NCBI GenBank assembly: GCA_934668285.1
Contig: CAKUNB010000014.1
Location: forward strand, 1 to 20,386
DNA from: an uncultured Oscillospiraceae bacterium
Lineage (GTDB): Bacteria > Bacillota > Clostridia > Oscillospirales > Oscillospiraceae
DNA length: 20,386 bases
Direction of reading: 5' to 3'
Below are positions 14,216-20,386 of the stretch, in pieces. Position numbers and translations under genes: made by a program. How positions within the stretch are numbered: position 1 is the first letter of the stretch; each line of letters opens with the position of its first letter. The notes beneath the pieces were generated by a model, which made no database searches, was not told where the DNA came from, and saw only the letters and a list, made by a program, of their open reading frames with translations.

Positions 14216-15010
14216 ATGGCGATTTTACACATCAACCTCACTTCGCGCAGTCTGACGGCAAAGACGGACGTTTACGTCGGCTTCCCTACCCCGACGCTGC
14301 AGGACATGATCCAGCATCGCGACAGCTACGACAGCACGAAGCAGTGGCCGGTCGTCTATCTGCTCCACGGCGCGGGCGGCGACGGCTTCGAGTGGATCCA
14401 GCGGACGGACATCGAGGCGCTGTGCTGCCGCTTCGGCTTCATTGCCGTCATCCCCAACGGCGAGCTGAGCTTCTACTGCAACACGCCGGACGGCCGAAAC
14501 TACTACGATTTCATCGCCGACGAGCTGCCGCGCTTCATCGAATCCACCTTCCGCGCCTCCTCCCGGCCGGAGGACCGCTACCTCATGGGCTATTCCATGG
14601 GCGGCTTCGGCGCGGTGAAAATTGGCCTGCTGAACCCGGAACGGTATCATAAAATTGCATCTCTGTCCGGCTGCATGGACGTGGCGGGCTTTATCCGCGC
14701 CTTTGAGGGCGGCAGCATCTTCAACCTCCACGGCAATCTGCCCGGCTGGCCCGACATCGAGGGGACGGACAACGATATGCTGCACCTGCTGGATACGGCC
14801 ATCGCCCGCCGCGCGCGTGGCGAATATGTCCCGCCGATCTACCACACGATCGGAAAACAGGATTTCATCTACGCCTTCAGCCAGCAGTGGCGCAAAAAGG
14901 CACAGGAATCCGGCCTCGACTTCATCTACTCCGAGGGCGAGGGCGCACATGATTTCGACTACTGGAACCCGAAAATCGCGAATGAAATCATGCCCTTCTT
15001 CTTCGCATAA
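14216..15010 (+). CDS. Esterase, alpha/beta-hydrolase of the EstA/esterase D type (264 aa)
   Basis: A cytoplasmic serine esterase (no signal peptide). The fold markers are in order: VVYLLHGAGG (oxyanion hole), WIQRTDIEAL, the DYYDF-like stretch NYYDFIADELPRFIE, the nucleophile elbow GYSMGG with S127, D216 in GKQDF, and H245 in GAHDFDYW. These match the tributyrin esterase/acetyl esterase EstA group and the related S-formylglutathione hydrolases, so it likely cleaves short acyl esters such as acetyl groups from sugars. Length is normal. Ribosome site AAAGGCGG lies about 8 nt before the ATG. It has its own promoter and a terminator shared with the convergent feo operon, so it is a single-gene unit. 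The natural substrate is not evident. Confidence 0.87.
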   Translation: MAILHINLTSRSLTAKTDVYVGFPTPTLQDMIQHRDSYDSTKQWPVVYLLHGAGGDGFEWIQRTDIEALCCRFGFIAVIPNGELSFYCNTPDGRNYYDFIADELPRFIESTFRASSRPEDRYLMGYSMGGFGAVKIGLLNPERYHKIASLSGCMDVAGFIRAFEGGSIFNLHGNLPGWPDIEGTDNDMLHLLDTAIARRARGEYVPPIYHTIGKQDFIYAFSQQWRKKAQESGLDFIYSEGEGAHDFDYWNPKIANEIMPFFFA

Positions 15011-15020
15011 CGACAAACAA

Positions 15021-15051
15021 GCGGCGGCTGATCCGAACGATCAGCCGCCGC
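15021..15051. terminator. Bidirectional terminator between esterase and feo operon
   Basis: Perfect 13-bp stem GCGGCGGCTGATC (15021-15033) and GATCAGCCGCCGC (15039-15051) with a 5-nt loop. T-rich stretches follow it in both directions (GCGGTTATTTGATTTT on plus; TTGTTTG on minus), fitting the two convergent transcripts. Confidence 0.85.
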
Positions 15052-15055
15052 GCGG

Positions 15056-15193
15056 TTATTTGATTTTCTCGCGGCAGTGCGCCGGACAGTTGGCGCAGCA
15101 GCCGGAGCAGCCGCGCTTCCTGCGGCGGAGCAGATACCAGACCGACCCCGCCAGCCACAGCGCGACGAGCGCAAGAATCAGAAGCTCGATCAT
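15056..15193 (-). CDS. FeoB-associated Cys-rich membrane protein (45 aa)
   Basis: A 45-aa protein with one transmembrane helix (LLILALVALWLAGSVWYLL) followed by RRRKRG and a cytoplasmic Cys cluster CSGCCANCPAHC (five Cys), ending in Lys. This is the standard form of the small FeoB-associated protein found after feoB in clostridia. Its ATG overlaps the feoB stop (ATGA, 15190-15193), so the two are translationally coupled. The Cys cluster could hold or reduce iron as it leaves the FeoB pore; that role is inferred from family and context. Confidence 0.9.
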   Translation of the reverse strand: MIELLILALVALWLAGSVWYLLRRRKRGCSGCCANCPAHCREKIK

Positions 15194-17187
15194 AGCAGCC
15201 CCACCAGCTGATACACCGCAAACGCCGCGACCCATGCAACCAGACACTGGAAAACCGCGACGCACGCGCCGCGCCAGCGCCCGCCCAGCTCGCGGCCAAT
15301 GGCAGCCGTCGCGGCCACGCAGGGCGTATAGAGCAGGGTGAAGGTCAAAAAGCTGATGGCCGAGGCGGTGGTAAATACCGCCGGAAGGGCCAGCGCGAGA
15401 TCATCCGCATGCAGCAGAATGCCGAGCGTGCTGACCACGGCCTCCTTCGCGGTAAAGCCGGTGATGAGCGCGGTGGAAACGCGCCAGTCCGTGAAGCCGA
15501 GCGGACGGAACACCGGCATGAGGAACCGGCCGATGATGGCCAGCAGGCTGTCTGCGCTGTCGGTGACGAAATTCAGCCGCGCGTCAAACGACTCTAAAAA
15601 CCAGATCACAAGCGTCGCCACAAAAATGACGGTGAACGCCCGCTGCAGGAAGTCCTTTGCCTTGTCCCACAGCAGCATCGCCACACTTTTTGCCGACGGC
15701 ATCCGGTAATTCGGCAGCTCCATGACAAACGGCACGGGATTGCCGCGGAACACGGTTTTATTGAGCAGCAGCGAAATCAGAACGCCCAGCAGCATTCCGC
15801 CGAAATACAGAATACCCATCGTCAGCGCGGCATACTGCGGGAAAAATGCCGCGGAAAAGACCGCGTAAATCGGTATTTTTGCAGAGCAGGACATGAACGG
15901 CGTCAGCAGAATCGTCAGACGGCGGTCGCGCGCCGAGGGCAGCGTCCGCGTCGCCATGACGGCCGGAACGGTGCAGCCGAAGCCGATGAGCATCGGCACA
16001 AAGCTGCGCCCGGACAGGCCGATGCGCCGCAGCAGCTTGTCCATCACGAAGGCGACGCGCGCCATATAGCCCGTGTCCTCCAGAATGGACAGGAAGAAGA
16101 ACATGACCACGATGATCGGAAGAAAGCTCACCACGCTGCCCACGCCGGCGAAAATGCCGTCGACGACGAGACTGTGAACGACGGGATTGATGCCATAGGC
16201 AGTCAGTCCGGCGTCCACGACGGCGCTGAGCCGGCCGATGCCGAGCGCCAGCGCATCCTGCAGGAACGCGCCGACGACGTCAAAGGTCAGCCAGAAAATC
16301 AGCAGCATAATGCCGAGAAACACCGGCAGCGCGGCATACTTGTTCGTCAGCACGCGGTCAATGCGCACCGAGCGCAGATGCTCCCGGCTTTCGTGGCATT
16401 TGACGACCGTCTTTTCGCACAGCCGTTCGATGTAGTCATAGCGCATGGAGGCAATCGCGGCGTTGCGGTCGAGGCCGCCCTCGTCCTCCATCTGCACGAT
16501 GCTGTGCTCCAGCAGCTCGCGCTCGTTCTGGTCGATGCCAAGCCGGCTGATGATATCCTCATCGCCCTCGATCATCTTCGTCGCGGCAAAGCGGCGGGAG
16601 ATGCCGGCGTTCTCCGCGTGGTCCTCGATCAGATGGGACACGGCGTGAATGCAGCGGTGCACCGGACCTTCGTCGCAGAAATCCACGCGCTTGGGCAGAC
16701 GCTTTGTCCGCGCGGTCTGCACCGCCAGCTCGATCAGCTCGTCGATGCCCTCGTTCTTTGCCGCGACGATCGGAACGACCGGAATGCCCAGCTCGTCGCT
16801 CATGCGGTTGATGTCGATCGTGCCGCCGTTGCCGCGCACCTCGTCCATCATATTCAGCGCCAGCACCATCGGAACCTGCAGCTCCAGCAGCTGGAGGGTC
16901 AGGTAGAGGTTGCGCTCGATATTGGTCGCATCAACGATATTGATGATGCCGTCGGGGTGGCGATTGAGGACAAAGTCGCGCGTGACGATTTCCTCGGCGG
17001 TGTACGGACGCAGGGAGTAAATGCCCGGCAGGTCGGCGACCTCGCAGTCCTTTTGCCCGCGGAGGAAGCCGGTTTTGCTGTCCACGGTAACGCCGGGGAA
17101 GTTGCCGACGTGCTGATTTGCGCCGGTTAATTGGTTGAACAGGGTAGTTTTGCCGCAATTCTGGTTACCCACCAAGGCGAACATCAT
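15190..17187 (-). CDS. feoB: Ferrous iron transporter FeoB (665 aa)
   Basis: An inner-membrane Fe(II) importer with a fused N-terminal G domain. The GTPase motifs are complete: G1 GNQNCGKTT (7-15), G2 PGVTV (31-35), G3 DLPG (52-55), G4 NMMD (112-115), G5 AAKNEG (142-147). A helical regulatory domain follows to about residue 285, then the polytopic Gate-type membrane region from YAALPVFLGI to the C-terminus, including conserved VPMLIGFGCTVPAVMATRTL and FMSCSAKIPIY segments, each with the pore-lining Cys of the family. It is shorter than E. coli FeoB (773 aa) but in the normal clostridial range. The start overlaps the feoA stop (ATGATG, either ATG possible). Confidence 0.97.
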   Translation of the reverse strand: MMFALVGNQNCGKTTLFNQLTGANQHVGNFPGVTVDSKTGFLRGQKDCEVADLPGIYSLRPYTAEEIVTRDFVLNRHPDGIINIVDATNIERNLYLTLQLLELQVPMVLALNMMDEVRGNGGTIDINRMSDELGIPVVPIVAAKNEGIDELIELAVQTARTKRLPKRVDFCDEGPVHRCIHAVSHLIEDHAENAGISRRFAATKMIEGDEDIISRLGIDQNERELLEHSIVQMEDEGGLDRNAAIASMRYDYIERLCEKTVVKCHESREHLRSVRIDRVLTNKYAALPVFLGIMLLIFWLTFDVVGAFLQDALALGIGRLSAVVDAGLTAYGINPVVHSLVVDGIFAGVGSVVSFLPIIVVMFFFLSILEDTGYMARVAFVMDKLLRRIGLSGRSFVPMLIGFGCTVPAVMATRTLPSARDRRLTILLTPFMSCSAKIPIYAVFSAAFFPQYAALTMGILYFGGMLLGVLISLLLNKTVFRGNPVPFVMELPNYRMPSAKSVAMLLWDKAKDFLQRAFTVIFVATLVIWFLESFDARLNFVTDSADSLLAIIGRFLMPVFRPLGFTDWRVSTALITGFTAKEAVVSTLGILLHADDLALALPAVFTTASAISFLTFTLLYTPCVAATAAIGRELGGRWRGACVAVFQCLVAWVAAFAVYQLVGLL

Positions 17188-17420
17188 GCCTGCGTCACCT
17201 CCGGCGAAATTTCGATCTGCGCCGCGTCGTCCAGCCGCAGGGTCAGCTCATAGCCGCGCAGACGGATTTCCATCGGATCGCCCATCGGCGCAATTTTCTG
17301 CACCGTGACGCGCGTGTGAGGAATCAGTCCCATATCCAGCAGACGGCAGCGCAGCACACCCTCGCCGCCCACTGCCGTAATCAGGCCGCTTTGCCCGACC
17401 GGCAGATCTTTTAATGTCAT
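17184..17420 (-). CDS. feoA: FeoA family protein (78 aa)
   Basis: A small SH3-like cytoplasmic protein that supports FeoB. It opens MTLKDLPVGQSGLI and keeps the typical LLDMGLIPHTRVTV turn, APMGDPMEIRLRGYELTLR and the terminal strand. The frame extends upstream to 17495, but the ATG at 17420 is preceded by GGAGGGGG, and the extension would run through the promoter and operator. It overlaps feoB by 4 bp and heads the three-gene feo operon. Confidence 0.95.
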   Translation of the reverse strand: MTLKDLPVGQSGLITAVGGEGVLRCRLLDMGLIPHTRVTVQKIAPMGDPMEIRLRGYELTLRLDDAAQIEISPEVTQA

Positions 17421-17433
17421 AGCGTCCCCCTCC

Positions 17434-17453
17434 AAGTTAGCTCGGATTAACTT
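17434..17453. promoter_or_regulatory. Candidate metal-regulator operator of the feo operon
   Basis: Inverted repeat AAGTTA (17434-17439) and TAACTT (17448-17453) with an 8-nt spacer, lying between the -10 box and the feoA start, across the expected transcription start. The TTA/TAA half-sites and overall 20-bp size recall DtxR/IdeR-type sites, but the match is partial. Confidence 0.5.
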
Positions 17454-17466
17454 TTTTGTCAGAAAA

Positions 17467-17495
17467 AGTATAGCATCCCCGCTCCGCCGTGTCAA
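17467..17495 (-). promoter_or_regulatory. Promoter of the feo operon
   Basis: On the minus strand, TTGACA (17495-17490), a 17-bp spacer and TATACT (17472-17467): one mismatch from consensus in twelve bases with ideal spacing. Confidence 0.88.
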
Positions 17496-17540
17496 GACAG
17501 AAGGCGGCCGCGCGAAAAAAAGAGAGAAAACCGCCGGCGC

Positions 17541-18161
17541 TCAGAGCCGCGCGGCCTCGTAAAGTCTGCTGAGAATGTGGCTCATGAGGTAAAATATGGT
17601 TTCAAAGCGCATGAAATCGAGCATATTATCATCGAAGAGAAAATTGAGGCTCGCGGGGAATTCGTCGTCGGCGTCCCAGAATTGGAGGACGACCGGCAGG
17701 AAGGGGAAGGCCTCGAGGCGGAAGGCGGCGTCGCCGGGCAGGGCGATTGGCGCGCCGAAGCGGCTGCACGCAGCGCGGAGCGCGTCGAGATGGCCGCTGA
17801 AGCGGTCGGCGGCGTGCTGATACAGCTCCATCCCCGGCGACGAGGCGCGCACCAGCCCCTTGATCGTCGCAAGCGAGCGGTATTGGCCGGAGAGCGCGCA
17901 GCCGTCCTTCGAGTCGCACAGCACGTCGCAGATGGTCAGCGCCGCGCCGAAATCCGCCTCCGCACTGTGCAAAAAGCCGTCGTCCGACCATTCGATCACG
18001 CCGTCGCTGCGGCCGATGCGGTATGCACGGCGCAGCATGGTGAGATAGAGATAGCGCCCGTCGCACTGCAGGGAGAATTTTCGGATCATTTTTTCCTGAT
18101 CGTACTGCAAAAACACGCCGCGCACGCGGTCGCGCGTCAGGTCGTAATTCGATACCGGCAT
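17541..18161 (-). CDS. DUF3786 family protein (206 aa)
   Basis: A soluble protein without signal or membrane segments. The C-terminal half has the features I associate with DUF3786: FGAPIALPGDAAFRLEAFPFLPVVLQFWDADDEFPAS, then LNFLFDDNMLDFMRFETIFYL (positions about 137-192). The function of the family is not established; members occur in anaerobes, sometimes near corrinoid or redox genes. The frame extends to 18254, but GAGGTG 8 nt before the ATG at 18161 and a -10 box just upstream favour that start. It is divergent from minD and lies 120 bp from feoA on the same strand, but feoA has its own strong promoter. Confidence 0.8.
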   Translation of the reverse strand: MPVSNYDLTRDRVRGVFLQYDQEKMIRKFSLQCDGRYLYLTMLRRAYRIGRSDGVIEWSDDGFLHSAEADFGAALTICDVLCDSKDGCALSGQYRSLATIKGLVRASSPGMELYQHAADRFSGHLDALRAACSRFGAPIALPGDAAFRLEAFPFLPVVLQFWDADDEFPASLNFLFDDNMLDFMRFETIFYLMSHILSRLYEAARL

Positions 18162-18180
18162 AGCAATCACCTCGCAGTGC

Positions 18181-18189
18181 ATTATACCA
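18181..18189 (-). promoter_or_regulatory. Extended -10 promoter of the DUF3786 gene
   Basis: On the minus strand, TGGTATAAT (18189-18181) is an exact extended -10 element 19 bp before the start codon. No good -35 box is present, which extended -10 promoters can tolerate. The distance leaves a short leader of about 10-12 nt. Confidence 0.6.
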
Positions 18190-18273
18190 CAGGCCGGACA
18201 AAATAGCATCGGCTTTTTGCCTGTTTTTCCGCGACGACAGACAGAAAATTGCACGAACCAGCCAAATTCGCTG

Positions 18274-18302
18274 TTGAAATATGCGCCGCAATCCGTTATA
18301 CT
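18274..18302 (+). promoter_or_regulatory. Promoter of the minD-mgsA-dapH operon
   Basis: TTGAAA (18274-18279), a 17-bp spacer and TATACT (18297-18302), followed by a 35-bp leader with GGAAAGGAAGGG before the minD start. Confidence 0.8.
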
Positions 18303-18337
18303 AAGGGTGAGTATCGGATGGAAAGGAAGGGCGACGC

Positions 18338-19069
18338 ATGGGCGAAGCGATTGCTGTGATCTCCGGCAAGGGTGGCACGGGCAAAACGACCGTCTGCGCG
18401 GCTGTCGCGGCCTGTCTGGCGGCCGGCGGCAAGCGCGTGCTGTGCATCGACGCGGACGTCGGGCTGCGCAATCTCGATATCGCGCTGGGCATGGCCGATC
18501 TTTCCGTCGCCTCGTTTGCCGACGTGATCGGCGGGCGGTGCAGCCTGAGCGACGCTGCGGCGCATCCCGCGCTGCCCTCGCTGTTCCTGCTCACCGCGCC
18601 CATCCGCGAGGAATGCCCCGCGCTCGACGCCTTTGCCGCGTTGGTCGCGCAGGCGAAGCAGGACTTTGACTTCTGCCTGATCGACGCTCCGGCGGGCCTT
18701 GGCGAAGGCTTCCGCCTCGCTACCTGCCGCACCGACCGCTCCCTGCTGGTCGCAACGCCCGACCCCGCCTCCGTGCGCGATGCGGCGCATACGGCGGAGC
18801 TTTTGCAGCGCGACGGCAAGCGCGGGCTTTATCTGGTGGTCAACCGCGTGCGGCCGCGGACGTTCCGGCGGCTGGAGCTGACGGTGGACGATATGATGGA
18901 CGAGGTCGGGCTGCCCTTGCTCGGCGTCGTGCCGGAGGACTCCGACGTGCTGTTTGCCGCGGCGGAAGGCTCCGCGCTGATTTTTGCAACCGACGGCGGG
19001 GCCGCCGAGGCCTGCCTGCGCATTTCGCGGCGGCTCTGCGGCGATATGCTACCGCTGATGAAACTCTGA
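18338..19069 (+). CDS. minD: MinD/ParA-like P-loop ATPase (243 aa)
   Basis: A deviant Walker A ATPase of the MinD/ParA/FlhG class: GKGGTGKT at residues 10-17 with the signature Lys11, switch I region CIDADVGLRNLDIALG, switch II/Walker B LIDAPAGLGEGF, and the VVNRVRP segment. MinD binds the membrane as an ATP dimer and recruits MinC to block division away from midcell. The C-terminus (RRLCGDMLPLMKL) could be the amphipathic membrane-targeting helix but is not a clear match. It is a little shorter than typical MinD (about 265 aa), and the GLRNLD motif and the following mgsA support MinD over chromosome-partition ParA. No minC or minE is in the window. Ribosome site GGAAGG is about 7 nt upstream; mgsA follows after 11 bp. 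Confidence 0.8.
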   Translation: MGEAIAVISGKGGTGKTTVCAAVAACLAAGGKRVLCIDADVGLRNLDIALGMADLSVASFADVIGGRCSLSDAAAHPALPSLFLLTAPIREECPALDAFAALVAQAKQDFDFCLIDAPAGLGEGFRLATCRTDRSLLVATPDPASVRDAAHTAELLQRDGKRGLYLVVNRVRPRTFRRLELTVDDMMDEVGLPLLGVVPEDSDVLFAAAEGSALIFATDGGAAEACLRISRRLCGDMLPLMKL

Positions 19070-19080
19070 GAGGTGAGAGT

Positions 19081-19497
19081 ATGAATATTACATTGCTTGC
19101 TCATGACAAAAAGAAGGAACTGATGGTGCAGTTCTGCACCGCTTATAAGAGCATCCTTTCCAAGCACAGCCTGTCCGCGACGGCCACGACCGGACGGCTG
19201 GTCGCCGAGGCGACGGGCCTGCCGGTCACGCTGTTTTTGTCGCACAATCAGGGCGGCCACCAGCAGGTCGACGCCCGCATTGCCTATAACGAAATCGACC
19301 TCGTGCTGATGTTCACCGACCCGAACAACATTGACCCGTGGGAGGATCAGCAGATCGTGCAGACCATCCACCTGTGCGACACGCACAATGTCCCCGTCGC
19401 TACGAACCTTGCCTCGGCGGAAATGCTCATTCTCGGCCTGCAGCGCGGCGATCTGGACTGGCGCGAAATGCTGCGCCGCAAGCGCACAGTGAGGTAA
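19081..19497 (+). CDS. mgsA: Methylglyoxal synthase-like protein with altered active site (138 aa)
   Basis: The MGS-like fold is clear along its whole length: ITLLAHDKKK, SATATTGRLVAEATGL, QGGHQQVDARI, VLMFTDP and VPVATNLASAEMLI. True MgsA turns dihydroxyacetone phosphate into methylglyoxal and phosphate. Compared with E. coli MgsA, the phosphate-site residues are kept (H8, K12, T34, T36-T37 and D80 for Asp91), but the catalytic base Asp71 is H60, His98 is W87, Asp101 is Q90, and the SGP loop is SHN. It may be inactive, have a changed reaction, or act as a binding protein. AGGTGAG precedes the ATG. dapH follows after 3 bp, so the three genes are co-transcribed. Confidence 0.85.
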   Translation: MNITLLAHDKKKELMVQFCTAYKSILSKHSLSATATTGRLVAEATGLPVTLFLSHNQGGHQQVDARIAYNEIDLVLMFTDPNNIDPWEDQQIVQTIHLCDTHNVPVATNLASAEMLILGLQRGDLDWREMLRRKRTVR

Positions 19498-19500
19498 CAA

Positions 19501-20196
19501 ATGGAAGCACGCGAGATTATTGAACGCATCCGCACGGCGGAGAAGAAAACGCCGGTGCGCGTAACTTTGCAGGAGTCCGCGCCCTGCACCTTTAAGGACG
19601 CGGAGGATTTTCACTCCGGCCCGCTGCACATTCTCTACGGCGACTGGAAGTCCCTCGCGCCGCAGCTGGCGGCCAATGCCGACAAAATCGCGGCGCTGCA
19701 TGTTGAAAACAGCGCCTGCAATTCCGCCATTCCGCTGCTCGACCTGAAAAATCTGCATGCCCGCGTAGAGCCGGGCGCGATCCTGCGCGAGGGCGTGGAG
19801 CTGGGCGACAACGCCGTGGTCATGATGGGCGCGGTGCTGAACATCGGCGCGCGCGTCGGTGCGGGCAGCATGATCGATATGGGCGCGGTCCTCGGCGGCC
19901 GCGCGACGGTGGGCAGCCATTGCCACGTCGGCGCGGGCGCAGTGCTCGCGGGCGTGATCGAGCCGCCCAGTGCGCAGCCCGTCGTGCTGGGGGACAATGT
20001 CCTTGTCGGCGCGAATGCCGTCGTGCTCGAGGGCGTGCAGGTCGGCAGCGGCGCGGTGATCGCCGCCGGCGCGGTCGTGACGCAGGACGTGCCGGAAAAC
20101 GCCGTCGTCGCCGGAATTCCGGCCAAAATCGTCAAATACCGCGACGCGCAGACCAACGGAAAAACCGTCCTTGTCGACGCTCTCCGCGAATTATAA
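19501..20196 (+). CDS. dapH: Tetrahydrodipicolinate N-acetyltransferase DapH (231 aa)
   Basis: Catalyses acetyl-CoA-dependent acetylation of tetrahydrodipicolinate in the acetylase branch of the diaminopimelate/lysine pathway, feeding peptidoglycan. The N-terminal helical domain ([20 protein letters not shown]) is DapH-specific, followed by a left-handed beta-helix of hexapeptide repeats (from about residue 88: [19 protein letters not shown] onwards), with the conserved [25 protein letters not shown] and [20 protein letters not shown] segments, and the closing AGIPAKIVK. Length is close to the usual 235 aa. The ribosome site GAGG overlaps the end of mgsA (the stop is 3 bp upstream). A terminator follows at once. 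Confidence 0.95.
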   Translation: MEAREIIERIRTAEKKTPVRVTLQESAPCTFKDAEDFHSGPLHILYGDWKSLAPQLAANADKIAALHVENSACNSAIPLLDLKNLHARVEPGAILREGVELGDNAVVMMGAVLNIGARVGAGSMIDMGAVLGGRATVGSHCHVGAGAVLAGVIEPPSAQPVVLGDNVLVGANAVVLEGVQVGSGAVIAAGAVVTQDVPENAVVAGIPAKIVKYRDAQTNGKTVLVDALREL

Positions 20197-20201
20197 GACA
20201 A

Positions 20202-20240
20202 CAGCTCCGACGCACCGCGCCGGAGCTGCTTTGTATATTT
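20202..20240 (+). terminator. Rho-independent terminator after dapH
   Basis: Stem CAGCTCCG (20202-20209) and CGGAGCTG (20221-20228), extended inward by CGC/GCG across one mismatch, followed by CTTTGTATATTTG. Confidence 0.8.
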
Positions 20241-20314
20241 GCATAAGGGTACGATCGATAACCGGCCTGTGCAGGCAGTATCGTGAGCAAGTGACGCATG
20301 GCGCTTTTTGCGTC

Positions 20315-20386
20315 CTACTGTGCCACGGTGTAGAGGGCGAAGAAGTAGCCCTTTTTGGCAAGCAGGTCGTCGAAGGTGCCCTGCTC
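20315..20386 (-). CDS. ABC exporter (permease-ATPase fusion), C-terminal 23 codons only
   Basis: The minus strand at the window edge reads EQGTFDDLLAKKGYFFALYT and three more residues before a TAG stop (20317-20315). EQGT(H/F)(D/E)(D/E)LLAKxGxxxxLY is the invariant tail of the nucleotide-binding domain in MsbA/MdlB/LmrA-type half-transporters, just after the H-loop. The rest of the gene lies beyond the window, so substrate and partner cannot be stated. It converges on dapH. A small hairpin GACGCA/TGCGTC (20293-20314) follows its stop but has no T-tract. Confidence 0.85.
   Translation of the reverse strand, partial: EQGTFDDLLAKKGYFFALYTVAQ

Noticed and set aside
14225..15016. A 263-codon minus-strand frame opposite the esterase
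   Set aside because: Shadow of the esterase gene, whose catalytic triad and length are complete; it would also run through the shared terminator region.
16174..17130. A 318-codon plus-strand frame opposite feoB
   Set aside because: Antisense shadow of the GTPase and helical domains of feoB.
17577..18206. A 209-codon plus-strand frame opposite the DUF3786 gene
   Set aside because: It crosses the DUF3786 promoter and start; the minus-strand protein has the family motifs.
18829..19926. A 365-codon minus-strand frame across minD, mgsA and dapH
   Set aside because: It covers three well-identified plus-strand genes and shows no family resemblance.
20250..20290. Palindrome ACGAT...GCCTG/CAGGC...ATCGT near the right end
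   Set aside because: Short, interrupted arms; could be part of another dispersed repeat but no second full copy is seen in the window.

Overview
The window looks like chromosome from a GC-rich, anaerobic, low-oxygen-type Firmicute, most probably Oscillospirales (Faecalibacterium/Oscillibacter-like gut bacteria). The support is indirect: strong AGGAGG ribosome sites with a GC-rich codon bias, a clostridial FeoA-FeoB-FeoB-associated Cys-rich cassette, a PadR/HAAS/DUF4097/PspC envelope operon, DapH-type lysine synthesis, an S-layer-homology (SLH) surface protein, and short intergenic hairpin repeats of the kind common in these genomes. No rRNA, tRNA, CRISPR array or intact insertion sequence was found.

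Layout. 1-150: a dispersed hairpin repeat. 167-1002: a small mobile-element-like regulatory island with an XRE repressor and a ribbon-helix-helix protein (minus strand, two twin operators between them) and a 70-aa phage-like protein on the plus strand. 1052-3540: a self-regulated padR operon (PadR, HAAS-type membrane protein, DUF4097 protein, PspC protein) behind a promoter buried in a perfect palindrome. 3541-4119: an intergenic region built of at least three structured repeats. 4120-13761: one 3,213-codon gene for a secreted, SLH-anchored surface protein that carries a 5'-nucleotidase, an alpha/beta hydrolase and a CX5R phosphatase between repeated Cys-rich and beta modules. 13762-14215: terminator plus more repeats. 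14216-15010: an EstA-like esterase. 15056-17420: the feoA-feoB-Cys-rich ferrous iron operon on the minus strand. 17541-18161: a DUF3786 protein, divergent from minD-mgsA-dapH (18338-20196). 20315-20386: the last 23 codons of an ABC exporter.

How the parts fit. The padR operon is a sensor/effector set for the cell envelope. The giant protein would sit on the cell wall and remove phosphate or ester groups from extracellular nucleotides, lipids or other substrates. The feo operon imports Fe(II) under a probable metal-responsive repressor. minD-mgsA resembles a remnant of the clostridial min-rodA-mgsA neighbourhood.

Most interesting points: (1) the three-enzyme SLH megaprotein; (2) an MgsA homologue whose key catalytic positions (Asp71, His98, Asp101 in E. 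coli numbering) are replaced; (3) two families of hairpin repeats whose stems covary between copies, one of which brackets the giant gene in inverted orientation; (4) two near-identical palindromic operators 30 bp apart controlling the XRE gene. All family assignments come from reading the translated sequence; no database search was run.
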